A stretch of 64,000 nucleotides of DNA, from IMG/VR virus record IMGVR_UViG_3300032316_000329, positions 62,001-126,000 of that record. One strand, written 5' to 3'. The notes beneath the pieces were generated by a model. The model was given only the letters and a program-made list of their open reading frames with translations, did no database searches and was not told where the DNA came from. This DNA comes from a virus. The position numbers and the translations under genes are program-made. Each line of letters begins with the position of its first letter. Within the stretch, counting starts at the first letter, position 1. Positions 44,148 through 52,302 of this stretch are shown piece by piece.

Positions 44148-44175
44148 ATACCGTGGGGAGAAATCCCCACGGTAT
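44148..44175 (+). other. 12-bp stem-loop with GAAA loop between gp19 and gp20
   Basis: ATACCGTGGGGA pairs perfectly with TCCCCACGGTAT around a GAAA loop. No T-run follows, so it is not a standard intrinsic terminator; RNA stabilisation or processing is more likely. Confidence 0.7.
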
Positions 44176-44196
44176 CTAATAAAAAGGACAGTCATA

Positions 44197-46017
44197 GTGA
44201 AATTATTTGGTTTTCAAATTGGTGGTGATGATACTGACAAAAAAAAGCAGCAAGAACAGGATGTAAAGAATAAATCATTCACGCTACCTCAAAACGAGGA
44301 TGGCGCTGTTACCGTTGCTGGTGCTGGTTATTATGGTACATATGTTGACCTTGACGGTACCTTCCGTAACGAAACTCAATTAATCACCAAGTATAGAGAA
44401 ATGGCCATTCAACCAGAATTGGAAACGGCTATTGATGAAATTGTTAATGAAGCCATTGTTCATGAAGATGATGGACAGTCGGTTGAGATTAATACAGACA
44501 AAACTAAACTACCAGAAAATATTAAGAAAAGAATACAAGACGAATTTGAGTATATTCTAAAACTACTCAACTTTGGTAATATGGGCCATTAAATTCTTAG
44601 AAGATGGTATATTGATGGCCGTCTATTCTATCATATCGTTATTGACGAAACTAATCCAAATAACGGTATCATAGAGTTGAAGTATATCGATCCTCGTCGT
44701 ATTAGAAAGATCCGCGAAATCCAAAAGATGAAGGACCCTAATACAGGTATTGAATTAATCAAAAGACATATAGAGTATTACCTTTATAATGAAAAAGGTA
44801 TGATCGGTGCTGGTACCAATCTTGGTGCTAAGATTGCCGTTGACTCTATCGTAAATGTCAATTCAGGCATCATGGATCCAAAACAGACTATGGTGCTATC
44901 TTATATTCACAAGGCAATTAAACCACTTAATAACCTACGCATGATTGAAGATGCCACGGTTATCTACCGTCTCTCCAGAGCACCAGAACGCCGTATCTTT
45001 TATATTGATGTTGGTAATATGCCTACCATTAAAGCGGAACAATATGTCCGTGATATTATGGTCAAGTATCGTAACAAGTTGGTTTATAACTCCGATACTG
45101 GTGAAATCAAGGATGACCGTAAACATCTATCTATGCTTGAGGATTTTTGGTTACCACGTCGTGAAGGTTCTAAGGGAACCGAAATCTCTACACTACAAGG
45201 TGCTATGAACCTTGGTGAATTAGAAGATGTTAAGTATTTTGAAAAGAAACTAATGAAGGCCCTTGGTATTCCTATGTCTCGCCTTGAACAGAACCAGGGT
45301 TTCTCACTAGGTCGTACCACTGAGATTAGCAGAGATGAAATCAAGTTTAATAAATTTATTGAGCGTCTCCGTAATAAATTTGCCACTCTCTTTGACGACC
45401 TTCTTCGTGTTCAACTTGTAATGAAACGCATTTGTACCGAAGAAGAATGGAAAGAGTTCAAAGAAGATATTTGGTATGACTATAAGAAAGATAATAATTT
45501 TGATGAAATGAAAGAAGCCGAACTATTAAATGTTCGTGTTGATACACTCGCTAAGTTGGACCCTTTTGTTGGTAAGTATTTCAGTATTGAATGGGTTCGT
45601 AAGAATGTTCTACAACAGACCGATGAAGATATAGAAGAAATCAACGGTCAGATAGAACAAGAGGGTGCCGTTATTGCTCAACAGCAACAGCAACAAATGA
45701 TTGCCCAGCAACAAGCCGATGCCCAAGCACAACAAGATAATATGGAACTACAGGCACAGCAACAGTTTAATCAAGCCGCTATTCAAGATAAAATTCAAAA
45801 AACATTTGGTAATGATGAAAAAGAAATAGTCAATAAAGACCATGAACAGTCTGTGTTGGATAAGAAGATTGAATTGGAAAGACTTAAATCTAAAAAGACA
45901 ATTAAAGAGGCCAGAAATCTTGGTCTAACATATATTGGTAATAACCAATACGCTAATAATGAAGGACAAGTCACTCATTTAGCACAAAATGGTTATCTAG
46001 TTGAAATAACTAAATAA
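44197..46017 (+). pseudogene. 20: Portal vertex protein gp20 interrupted by an in-frame TAA
   Basis: The gene begins at a GTG (with aaaaagg upstream) and reads KLFGFQIGGDDTDKKKQQEQ. It contains FRNETQLITKYREMAIQPEL and EIVNEAIVHEDDGQSVEIN, all gp20-like. At 44590-44592 the codon after NFGNMGH is TAA. The same frame then continues without any shift as ILRRWYIDGRLFYHIVIDE and NNGIIELKYIDPRRIRKIRE to the stop at 46017. In related portals the position normally holds Glu, so a single G-to-T change explains it. The total frame is 606 codons plus stop. The downstream part has no good start until an ATG at 44728. Either sequencing error, nonsense mutation, or stop readthrough; since the portal is essential, an error or readthrough is favoured. 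Confidence 0.85.
46010..46016 (+). promoter_or_regulatory. Putative late promoter before prohead gene
   Basis: CTAAATA overlaps the end of gp20 and lies 11 bases before the TTG start at 46028, closer than at other genes. Confidence 0.4.
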
Positions 46018-46027
46018 GGATTAGGTT

Positions 46028-47524
46028 TTGGCAAAAGGTCTTAAAAGTGTTTCTACACTATCAGCAAAAGAGATTGCCGAAAAACACGGTTTATCTCTTG
46101 CTTATATCGCAAAGCAAATTGTTAAAGGTGTAAAGGTAGAGAAAGAACACACCAAGTCAACCAGAGAGGCAAATGAAATTGCCCGTGATCATCTTGGTGA
46201 GAGACCTGATTACTATATTAAACTAGATAAAATGGAAAAGACTAAAGTTATTAATGAACTAGGTGAGTATGATAATAAAGGTGGTTCACCAGTAGTTGGT
46301 GACTTGACGGGTTCATCTAGAAAAGTTTCTAAAGTAGATGAAGGTAAAAGATTAGACAAGGCAAAAAAAGCGGTTATGGCAGGAGTTACTGCTGCTAATA
46401 TGTATACCTTGGCAGATGTTGCTGGAAGAGCAACGGAGGGCGGACATGGTTCACCTAAAGGGGATATTGTTAGAGCCGCAACAGCATTACCAGGTGCCGC
46501 AGGATGGGGTGCTACTGCCGTCCATTATGGTAAAAAAGGTTATGATGCTGCAAAAGAAGTATTAAAGAAAAAGAAATCTTCTATGGAAGAAGAAACCGTT
46601 AAAGAAGATTTGCGTAAATGGTTTAGAGAAAAATGGGTTCGCTACGACACAAAAGGAAACATAAAAGGTCCTTGTGCGAGAGAAGAAGGTGAAGGTAAAC
46701 CAAAATGCAGACCACTTGCAAGTGCCAGAGCAATGAGTAAAGATGAAAGAGCGAAATCCGCAAGACGAAAAAGAAGGGAAGACCCAGTGGCAGATAGACC
46801 AGGAAAAGGTGGTAAACCTATTATGGTTAATACCAACGAAGAAACACTTTTAGAAAAAAATGTTCCTACAAATCCTGAGTTGTGGGCTAGAGCAAAGTCC
46901 CAAGCAAAAGCAAAGTTTGATGTTTATCCTTCTGCTTATGCTAATGGTTGGGCTTCCAAATGGTATAAATCAAAAGGTGGTGGATGGAAATCTGCTGCTA
47001 ATGAATCAGTTGATGAAGCGTGTTGGGATAATTATAAACAAGAGGGTATGAAGAAAAAAGGCAATAAGATGGTACCTAATTGTGTACCAGTTGAAGAACA
47101 AGGTCAGGTAATGTCAAGATATACCGAAAGACCAACTTACGAAAGTAGAACTACAAAAGGTGATACATTTGGTCAGTCTATTGAACGTGGAATTTATGAA
47201 AAGCAAATTGATGAAATCTCCGCAGAGTTAGTCGGCAAGGTTTCTAATGCTCGTTTCTGGAGAGGCGAAGTACCATCTAAGACACTGGCCCGTGCCATAA
47301 ATAAAAAGTTTATTGAATCTGGTAAGAAAAAAGATGTTAAAAAACAAACAGTAAAAGAGGAAACAATGGATACCAAAGAACAAATCCACGAAGCAATCGG
47401 AAATATTATGGAAGAGAATCTCCATGAAATGAAAGAAAACTTCCTTGCTGTTCTACAAGAAAAGGCTATTGAGAAACTTGAAGAACGCAAGAAAGAAATC
47501 GCAGCAAATTATTTCGGTCAGTAA
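46028..47524 (+). CDS. Basic head-region protein with gp67-like C-terminus
   Basis: The product has 498 residues from a TTG preceded by aaggattagg. Residues about 40-75 (STREANEIARDHLGERPDYY) resemble DUF5661. Residues about 190-270 (EDLRKWFREKWVRYDTKGNI, GEGKPKCRPLASARAMSKDE) and 285-320 (RAKSQAKAKFDVYPSAYANG) resemble DUF5872. The last 52 residues (EQIHEAIGNIMEENLHEMKE and a Lys/Glu helix ending IAANYFGQ) look like the small prohead core protein gp67 of T4-like cyanophages. It lies between portal and prohead protease, as gp67 does. It is probably packed in the prohead; DNA binding of the basic part is inferred. Confidence 0.6.
   Translation: MAKGLKSVSTLSAKEIAEKHGLSLAYIAKQIVKGVKVEKEHTKSTREANEIARDHLGERPDYYIKLDKMEKTKVINELGEYDNKGGSPVVGDLTGSSRKVSKVDEGKRLDKAKKAVMAGVTAANMYTLADVAGRATEGGHGSPKGDIVRAATALPGAAGWGATAVHYGKKGYDAAKEVLKKKKSSMEEETVKEDLRKWFREKWVRYDTKGNIKGPCAREEGEGKPKCRPLASARAMSKDERAKSARRKRREDPVADRPGKGGKPIMVNTNEETLLEKNVPTNPELWARAKSQAKAKFDVYPSAYANGWASKWYKSKGGGWKSAANESVDEACWDNYKQEGMKKKGNKMVPNCVPVEEQGQVMSRYTERPTYESRTTKGDTFGQSIERGIYEKQIDEISAELVGKVSNARFWRGEVPSKTLARAINKKFIESGKKKDVKKQTVKEETMDTKEQIHEAIGNIMEENLHEMKENFLAVLQEKAIEKLEERKKEIAANYFGQ
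47366..47524 (+). CDS. 67: Probable nested gp67-like prohead core protein (internal start)
   Basis: An ATG at 47366, in frame with the larger gene, is preceded by agagg at good spacing and would give a 52-residue protein DTKEQIHEAIGNIMEENL to the common stop. This is close to the whole length of small prohead core proteins in cyanophage relatives. Production of both the long and the short form is inferred from the ribosome-binding site, not shown. Confidence 0.45.
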   Translation: MDTKEQIHEAIGNIMEENLHEMKENFLAVLQEKAIEKLEERKKEIAANYFGQ

Positions 47525-47533
47525 GGAGATACG

Positions 47534-48826
47534 ATGAAAACGATCAAGCAGATTCGTGAAGAATACGATGCTAACTTTTTAGATCAGGTAGAATATCTAC
47601 CTGGTGAAATCGTGCTTGACGAGGCAAAGATATCTCCAAAATATACTGTGCCATCTTCTAGAGAAATGCCTGTTATGCTTATCTTTAGAAGAATTACTTA
47701 CCGAACATACCCAAATAAACAAACCGTAGCACTATACTATTCCAAGTTAGTTGATAAGTATCTTTCTATCCCATTTGGTCCAGGCGGTAATCTAAATCTT
47801 TCCGAAGCACAAGTTGTAGAAGGTAAGATGTTAGATGCTATTAAGGGCGGAGCAAAAGGAGCATTATCTGGTGCTTTAAAAGGTGCTGCGATAGGTAATG
47901 TAGCACATCTTCCTGGATCGGCCGCAGGTGCGGTTGTCGGTGGTGCTATTGGTGCTTATAAAGGTGCTAAAAAAGCATTACGAAACGAAGAAGAGATTGA
48001 TGAAGATTGGCAGTCAGTAAACCGTAAAGATAAGACCGATGGTCTATCTCAAAAGGCAGTTAATGCTTACCGTAGAGAGAACCCAGGTTCTAAATTGCAA
48101 ACTGCCGTTACAGAAAAGAATCCATCTGGTAAAAGAGCATCCCGCCGTAAATCATTCTGTTCGCGTATGGGTGGAATGAAAAAGAGATTAACATCTGCTA
48201 AAACAGCAAGAGATCCAGATTCAAGAATTAATAAGGCACTACGCCGTTGGAACTGTGAAGAAGATTTCCAGATAAAGTTATATGAACTTCGTGTGCAACA
48301 AGACGAAGGTGTTATGTGGGATACATTATCTGGTGCTGCCAAAGGAGCATTTGCAGGACGTGCTGGAGGAATACCAGGTATGGCGGCTGGTGCATTAGCA
48401 GGTGGTGCTGCCAGTTATTTAAAAAGCAAACTACAACAGAAACCGGAAGACAGTGAAAAACCCGAATCAGCGGAAACCGGAAGAAAATCTGGAGAAAAAA
48501 TTAGACCAGTTTCTGGTCCAAAAACATATAGTTCATTTAGTAAAAAACCTGAAGGTTCACCTATCACAAAAGAAAAAGAACGTCAACGTGTGATGAGTAT
48601 GAAAGAAAATAAAATTTCTGACATACAGAAGATGATTAGAGAAGGTATTGATTCTATAGACCTTCCCATTAATGGAAGGCAAGTTACACTAAATACCTCT
48701 ATGGCAAAAAGAATACTTGAAGTTTACGACTCGGTCAATACCAAAAACAAAAAGATTGTAGAAGGTATGTTAAATGATGACCTAGAGTCCTTCAAGAAAC
48801 TATTAAACTTTTCAATAAAGGCATAA
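47534..48826 (+). CDS. Head-region protein with DUF6321-like domain
   Basis: The product has 430 residues with a strong ribosome-binding site (aaggag). The N-terminal 80 residues form a unit with EYLPGEIVLDEAKISPKYTV. Two Gly/Ala-rich zipper-like stretches lie at about 104-148 and 258-300. Between them residues about 168-242 read DGLSQKAVNAYRRENPGSKL, RRKSFCSRMGGMKKRLTSAK and RINKALRRWNC, the DUF6321 pattern known from several large phages. The C-terminus is helical (RILEVYDSVNTKNKKIVEGM). LDE-A (28-31) and LSE-A (89-92) match the prohead protease rule. It is probably a head-internal protein; the function is unknown. Confidence 0.55.
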   Translation: MKTIKQIREEYDANFLDQVEYLPGEIVLDEAKISPKYTVPSSREMPVMLIFRRITYRTYPNKQTVALYYSKLVDKYLSIPFGPGGNLNLSEAQVVEGKMLDAIKGGAKGALSGALKGAAIGNVAHLPGSAAGAVVGGAIGAYKGAKKALRNEEEIDEDWQSVNRKDKTDGLSQKAVNAYRRENPGSKLQTAVTEKNPSGKRASRRKSFCSRMGGMKKRLTSAKTARDPDSRINKALRRWNCEEDFQIKLYELRVQQDEGVMWDTLSGAAKGAFAGRAGGIPGMAAGALAGGAASYLKSKLQQKPEDSEKPESAETGRKSGEKIRPVSGPKTYSSFSKKPEGSPITKEKERQRVMSMKENKISDIQKMIREGIDSIDLPINGRQVTLNTSMAKRILEVYDSVNTKNKKIVEGMLNDDLESFKKLLNFSIKA

Positions 48827-48830
48827 GTAA

Positions 48831-49340
48831 ATGGCAAACGTAATCACAGAGCAGAAGGTTATCGATAACCACAATAGAGCATTGCTAAAATATGTTATCC
48901 GTTTCGATGGGACAACAACTGCCAATACTCTTTTGGTTGATGTATCACAGTTGGCGTATGCCATGAATACTAGTAACAAAATTATGGTTTCTAATACTAA
49001 TCCAAAAACATCATATCATAACAGTATCAGAAGAATTTTTGGCCAAGGTCAATTCAAATCAGGATTTGGTGTAGCACTTGGTTGGCATTCAGATTCCAAT
49101 ACAGACATTGTTACAATCGGTAGCGGTATTTTTGATTACAATTTTGACCCACAAGGATTAACTGCTGCTATTCCAATGACAGGAGCAAATGCTACAGGCG
49201 ATATTCTTTTGAGTAATATTGGTAGTGTCGCCTCTGGTGATGCAGTTACCATTTTTATCGACCTTAAGAAAGATAATCGTGATTATGATAACGGTCAGAC
49301 TGCCGATCCATCCGCATTTAACGTTACAGGTATTCTATAA
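48831..49340 (+). CDS. Conserved virion structural protein
   Basis: The product has 169 residues, starting four bases after the previous stop. The sequence is strand-rich: ANVITEQKVIDNHNRALLKY, VIRFDGTTTANTLLVDVSQL, IRRIFGQGQFKSGFGVALGW and a C-terminal GDAVTIFIDLKKDNRDYDNG. Proteins of this type lie between portal and protease genes in T4-like phages of the marine group and are found in virions as far as I recall. No enzymatic motif is seen. The stop overlaps the next start. Confidence 0.5.
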   Translation: MANVITEQKVIDNHNRALLKYVIRFDGTTTANTLLVDVSQLAYAMNTSNKIMVSNTNPKTSYHNSIRRIFGQGQFKSGFGVALGWHSDSNTDIVTIGSGIFDYNFDPQGLTAAIPMTGANATGDILLSNIGSVASGDAVTIFIDLKKDNRDYDNGQTADPSAFNVTGIL

Positions 49341-50131
49341 TGTTTCAATTACTAGAACACATTCTCAATAAAGATTATCTTTCTGCCAATGAACTTTTTG
49401 AATCTTCATTAGATACAATCGTTGAGAAAAAACTATATGAAATAAAACGCATGATCCAATCTGAGGCTGCCGGTGGTATGTCTAGAGCAGATTTTGAACG
49501 CCGTAAAAAAGCAGGATTTATGAAAGCTTCTGATTATTTTGAGGCATTAAAGGCAGCAAAAGAAATTGAAAGAAAAGCAAAAAGTGATATCACACCTGGT
49601 ATAACCAAAAAGAAAAAAATATCGGAAGCAAATACAGGTATAGGTTCTGGTTCACAAGAAGAATTAGAAAAAAAAGCAAAAAAGTCCGCTGTTGCACTTG
49701 GTCAAGCAATTAAAAGTGCTTCAAAAGCACAGGCTGAAAGAGTTAGTCGTGAACAGGCAAAAAGAGCCGCTATGAAGAAAAGTGCCACTAAATCACAAGC
49801 AGCACCTGTTCCTCCTTCAGTACCTCAAAAACCTACTTCCGGTACGGTTCCTACAATAGAACCAGAGGTTAGAGTAAAGAAACTTGCTCCTAAATCCGCT
49901 GCTAAAACACCAGAAGATAGACAAAAGCAAGTTGCTAAAATAGCAGATATAGCCAAGCGTCTTAAAGCAAGAGGTCATAGCGATCCTTATGGAAAATTAA
50001 AAAAAGTATCTCCATTAGGTTATCAAACACATAAAGTCAAAACTGCTATGACAAATATTGGAGACTTTAAAAGAAAAGCAGATTCCAAAGCAGGTCAAAT
50101 TGCCGGACATTTTGGATCATCAGCAATTTAA
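49340..50131 (+). CDS. Prohead core-like protein (gp68-like N-terminus)
   Basis: The 263-residue, very basic protein overlaps the previous stop (TAATG). Residues 1-40 (FQLLEHILNKDYLSANELFE, LDTIVEKKLYEIKRMIQ) resemble the small core proteins gp67/gp68 of T4-like phages. Residues about 47-75 (MSRADFERRKKAGFMKASDY) follow, then a long Lys/Ala/Pro-rich low-complexity region. KKISEANTG (ISE-A at 94-97) fits the prohead protease rule, so cleavage could release the basic tail into the head. A role in the scaffold core is inferred. Confidence 0.5.
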   Translation: MFQLLEHILNKDYLSANELFESSLDTIVEKKLYEIKRMIQSEAAGGMSRADFERRKKAGFMKASDYFEALKAAKEIERKAKSDITPGITKKKKISEANTGIGSGSQEELEKKAKKSAVALGQAIKSASKAQAERVSREQAKRAAMKKSATKSQAAPVPPSVPQKPTSGTVPTIEPEVRVKKLAPKSAAKTPEDRQKQVAKIADIAKRLKARGHSDPYGKLKKVSPLGYQTHKVKTAMTNIGDFKRKADSKAGQIAGHFGSSAI

Positions 50132-50136
50132 AATAA

Positions 50137-50143
50137 CTAAATA
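50137..50143 (+). promoter_or_regulatory. Putative late promoter before gp21
   Basis: CTAAATA lies 19 bases before the gp21 start at 50163. Confidence 0.5.
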
Positions 50144-50162
50144 TACCTAATAGGTTAAAGAA

Positions 50163-50810
50163 ATGAAATTAATTACAGAAGAAATTCAAGATATTCAATA
50201 CCTCGTAGAGTCCGATGGTAAAGGTGGTAAAAACCACTTTATCACTGGTATCTTTATGCAGGCAGAGAAGCAGAACCGTAACGGTCGTGTATATCCTATG
50301 TCTGTTCTTTCAAAAGAGGCAGAAAGATATAACCGAGACTATGTTACGAAAGGCAGAGCATTTGGTGAACTAGGTCATCCAGAGAATCCTCAAATCAACC
50401 TAGACCGTGTGTCCCACATGATTACATCATTGAAACCTGAAGGGACAAACTTTATTGGTAAAGCAAAGATTTTAGATACTCCTAACGGTAAGATTGTTAA
50501 GAGTTTATTAGATGGAGGTGCAAGTCTTGGTGTATCAACGAGAGGCGTAGGGTCTCTAAAAGCATACAATGGATACCAGCAGGTACAAGACGATTATAAG
50601 TTAGCAACAGCAGCAGATGTTGTGGCCGACCCATCAGCACCAGACGCCTTCGTTCAGGGGATTATGGAAGGTAAAGAGTGGATCTTTGAGAATGGTAAGT
50701 GGAAAGAGCGTGATTTTTATCGTGCCAAGAAACTTATCACCGAAGCGTCTAAAAACGAAATTGAAGATGTAGCACTGAAAATTTTCAGTAACTATATTTC
50801 AAAACTTTGA
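50163..50810 (+). CDS. 21: Prohead core protease gp21
   Basis: The product has 215 residues (T4 212). FITGIFMQAEKQNRNGRVYP opens the protease domain. FGELGHPENPQINLDRVSHM contains the probable catalytic His (H72), and GGASLGVSTRGVGSLKAYNG the catalytic Ser (S125), the arrangement of phage prohead serine proteases. ADVVADPSAPDAFVQGIMEG is also conserved. In T4 the enzyme cleaves core and capsid proteins after (Leu or Ile)-x-Glu during head maturation. Several neighbouring head proteins carry such sites. Confidence 0.9.
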   Translation: MKLITEEIQDIQYLVESDGKGGKNHFITGIFMQAEKQNRNGRVYPMSVLSKEAERYNRDYVTKGRAFGELGHPENPQINLDRVSHMITSLKPEGTNFIGKAKILDTPNGKIVKSLLDGGASLGVSTRGVGSLKAYNGYQQVQDDYKLATAADVVADPSAPDAFVQGIMEGKEWIFENGKWKERDFYRAKKLITEASKNEIEDVALKIFSNYISKL

Positions 50811-50815
50811 AAATA

Positions 50816-50822
50816 CTAAATA
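50816..50822 (+). promoter_or_regulatory. Putative late promoter before gp22
   Basis: CTAAATA lies 31 bases before the gp22 start at 50854. Confidence 0.5.
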
Positions 50823-50853
50823 ACAATTAGGATAATAAAGGAGTATCTATCCA

Positions 50854-52266
50854 ATGGCATCACTAACTGAAACTGCAAAGGCAGTTCTAGAAGGTAAAAC
50901 GCTGGTAGAGGGTATCCCAACCGTTGGTTCAACCAGTGGCGGAGTTTCTAACCCAAACCCAGTAGACCCTTCAACCGCCTCTACAGGCAATGCTAAAACA
51001 CTACGCCCTGGTTCAAAGGCCAAGGATGAGCGTCACTCACAGAGCGCCGGTTCTGCCGACGTTTCATCATTCTCTGGTGTTGACGACCTCGATGGTGCTA
51101 CACCAACAGAAACACCTGACGAGAATCTTGGCGCCAATGCTGCTAAGAAAGTCGGCAAGGACACCTCTCGTTCATCTAAATCATCCGTTGCTGCTGATCC
51201 AACAAAGAAGCTAAATGCTATGGCAGAAGAAATGGAAGATGAAGGTGAAGTTGTTGAAGAAGGTATGACAGTTGCCGAGCGTTTAAAGGCCCTCAAAGAA
51301 GCCAAGAAAGAAAAGGCTGAAAAAGAGGAAGACCACGAAGAAGAAGATGATAAGCACGAAGGCAAGATGGAAAAGTGCGACGAAGAGGTTGAACTCTCCG
51401 AAGAACTAGAAGATTTCATCGCCGAGGCTATTGAAGCCGGTCTTTCAGAAGAAGAAATTCTTGCTGCTATTGACGAAAACTTTGAGTTTATCTCAGAAGA
51501 AGATGAATCAGAGATTTCAGAAGCCTTAGAGACCTACGAGGTCGATATGGCCGAACACGTTAATGCACTACTAGAAGGTGAAAACCTTTCAGAAGAGTTC
51601 CATGCTAAGGCTACAACAATCTTCGAAGCAGCCGTTAAGGCAAAGTTAGAAGAAGAAGTTGCCCTACTAGAGCAGGCTTATGCCGAGACTCTTGAGGAAC
51701 GTGTTGCTCAGATTGAAGAGGAACTATCTTCACAGGTTGACGAATATCTAAACTACGTTGTTGAACAGTGGATTGAAGAAAACGAAGTTGCTGTTGAGTC
51801 CGCTCTCCGTAGCGAACTTACAGAGGACTTTATCTCTGGTCTCCGTTCACTATTTGCAGAACACTACATTGACGTTCCTGAAGAGGAAGTTCAGGTAGTT
51901 GAGGAACTATCACAGACAGTTGAAGAACTTGAAGCAAAGCTAAACGAAGAAATTCAGCGTAATGTTGAACTAACCGGTATGCTTGCCGAGTCACGTAAGG
52001 TTGAATTGACCGCTGTTGTTTGTGAAGGCCTAACCAGCACCCAAGCTGCCAAACTACAGGCACTTGCTGAAGGTGTTGACTATACATCTGATGAACAATT
52101 TATAGAAAAAGTTTCTACACTTAAGGAAAATTATTTCCCAGTGTCGGCTAAGAACGATGCTGTCCTAGACAAAGTTGAGTCAAATGACCCACAGTCTCTT
52201 AATGAGAACCTAGAAGGTCCGATGTCTCGCTACGTTCAGGCTCTTGGCAGAAGTCTTCCAAATTAA
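50854..52266 (+). CDS. 22: Prohead scaffold protein gp22
   Basis: The 470-residue protein is much longer than T4 gp22 (about 269) but similar in size to cyanophage homologues. It begins ASLTETAKAVLEGKTLVEGI, has a Gly/Ser/Asp-rich linker, then a very acidic helical rod (EEMEDEGEVVEEGMTVAERL, ELEDFIAEAIEAGLSEEEIL) and coiled-coil segments rich in Glu. It ends LEGPMSRYVQALGRSLPN. gp22 is the main scaffold and is degraded by gp21 after assembly; it contains many L-x-E sites. The position directly before the capsid gene is conserved. Confidence 0.85.
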   Translation: MASLTETAKAVLEGKTLVEGIPTVGSTSGGVSNPNPVDPSTASTGNAKTLRPGSKAKDERHSQSAGSADVSSFSGVDDLDGATPTETPDENLGANAAKKVGKDTSRSSKSSVAADPTKKLNAMAEEMEDEGEVVEEGMTVAERLKALKEAKKEKAEKEEDHEEEDDKHEGKMEKCDEEVELSEELEDFIAEAIEAGLSEEEILAAIDENFEFISEEDESEISEALETYEVDMAEHVNALLEGENLSEEFHAKATTIFEAAVKAKLEEEVALLEQAYAETLEERVAQIEEELSSQVDEYLNYVVEQWIEENEVAVESALRSELTEDFISGLRSLFAEHYIDVPEEEVQVVEELSQTVEELEAKLNEEIQRNVELTGMLAESRKVELTAVVCEGLTSTQAAKLQALAEGVDYTSDEQFIEKVSTLKENYFPVSAKNDAVLDKVESNDPQSLNENLEGPMSRYVQALGRSLPN

Positions 52267-52302
52267 TTTAACTTAAAAAACATAGAAAGAAGGGTAAAAC
52301 AA

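Noticed and set aside
44590-44676. Group I intron or inserted homing element in gp20
   Set aside because: Nothing is inserted: the codons after the TAA encode the next conserved portal residues without gap.
44677-46017. Second portal fragment as a separate gene starting at the TTG at 44677
   Set aside because: No ribosome-binding site before the TTG, and the 84 bases between the stop and this codon still encode conserved gp20 sequence.
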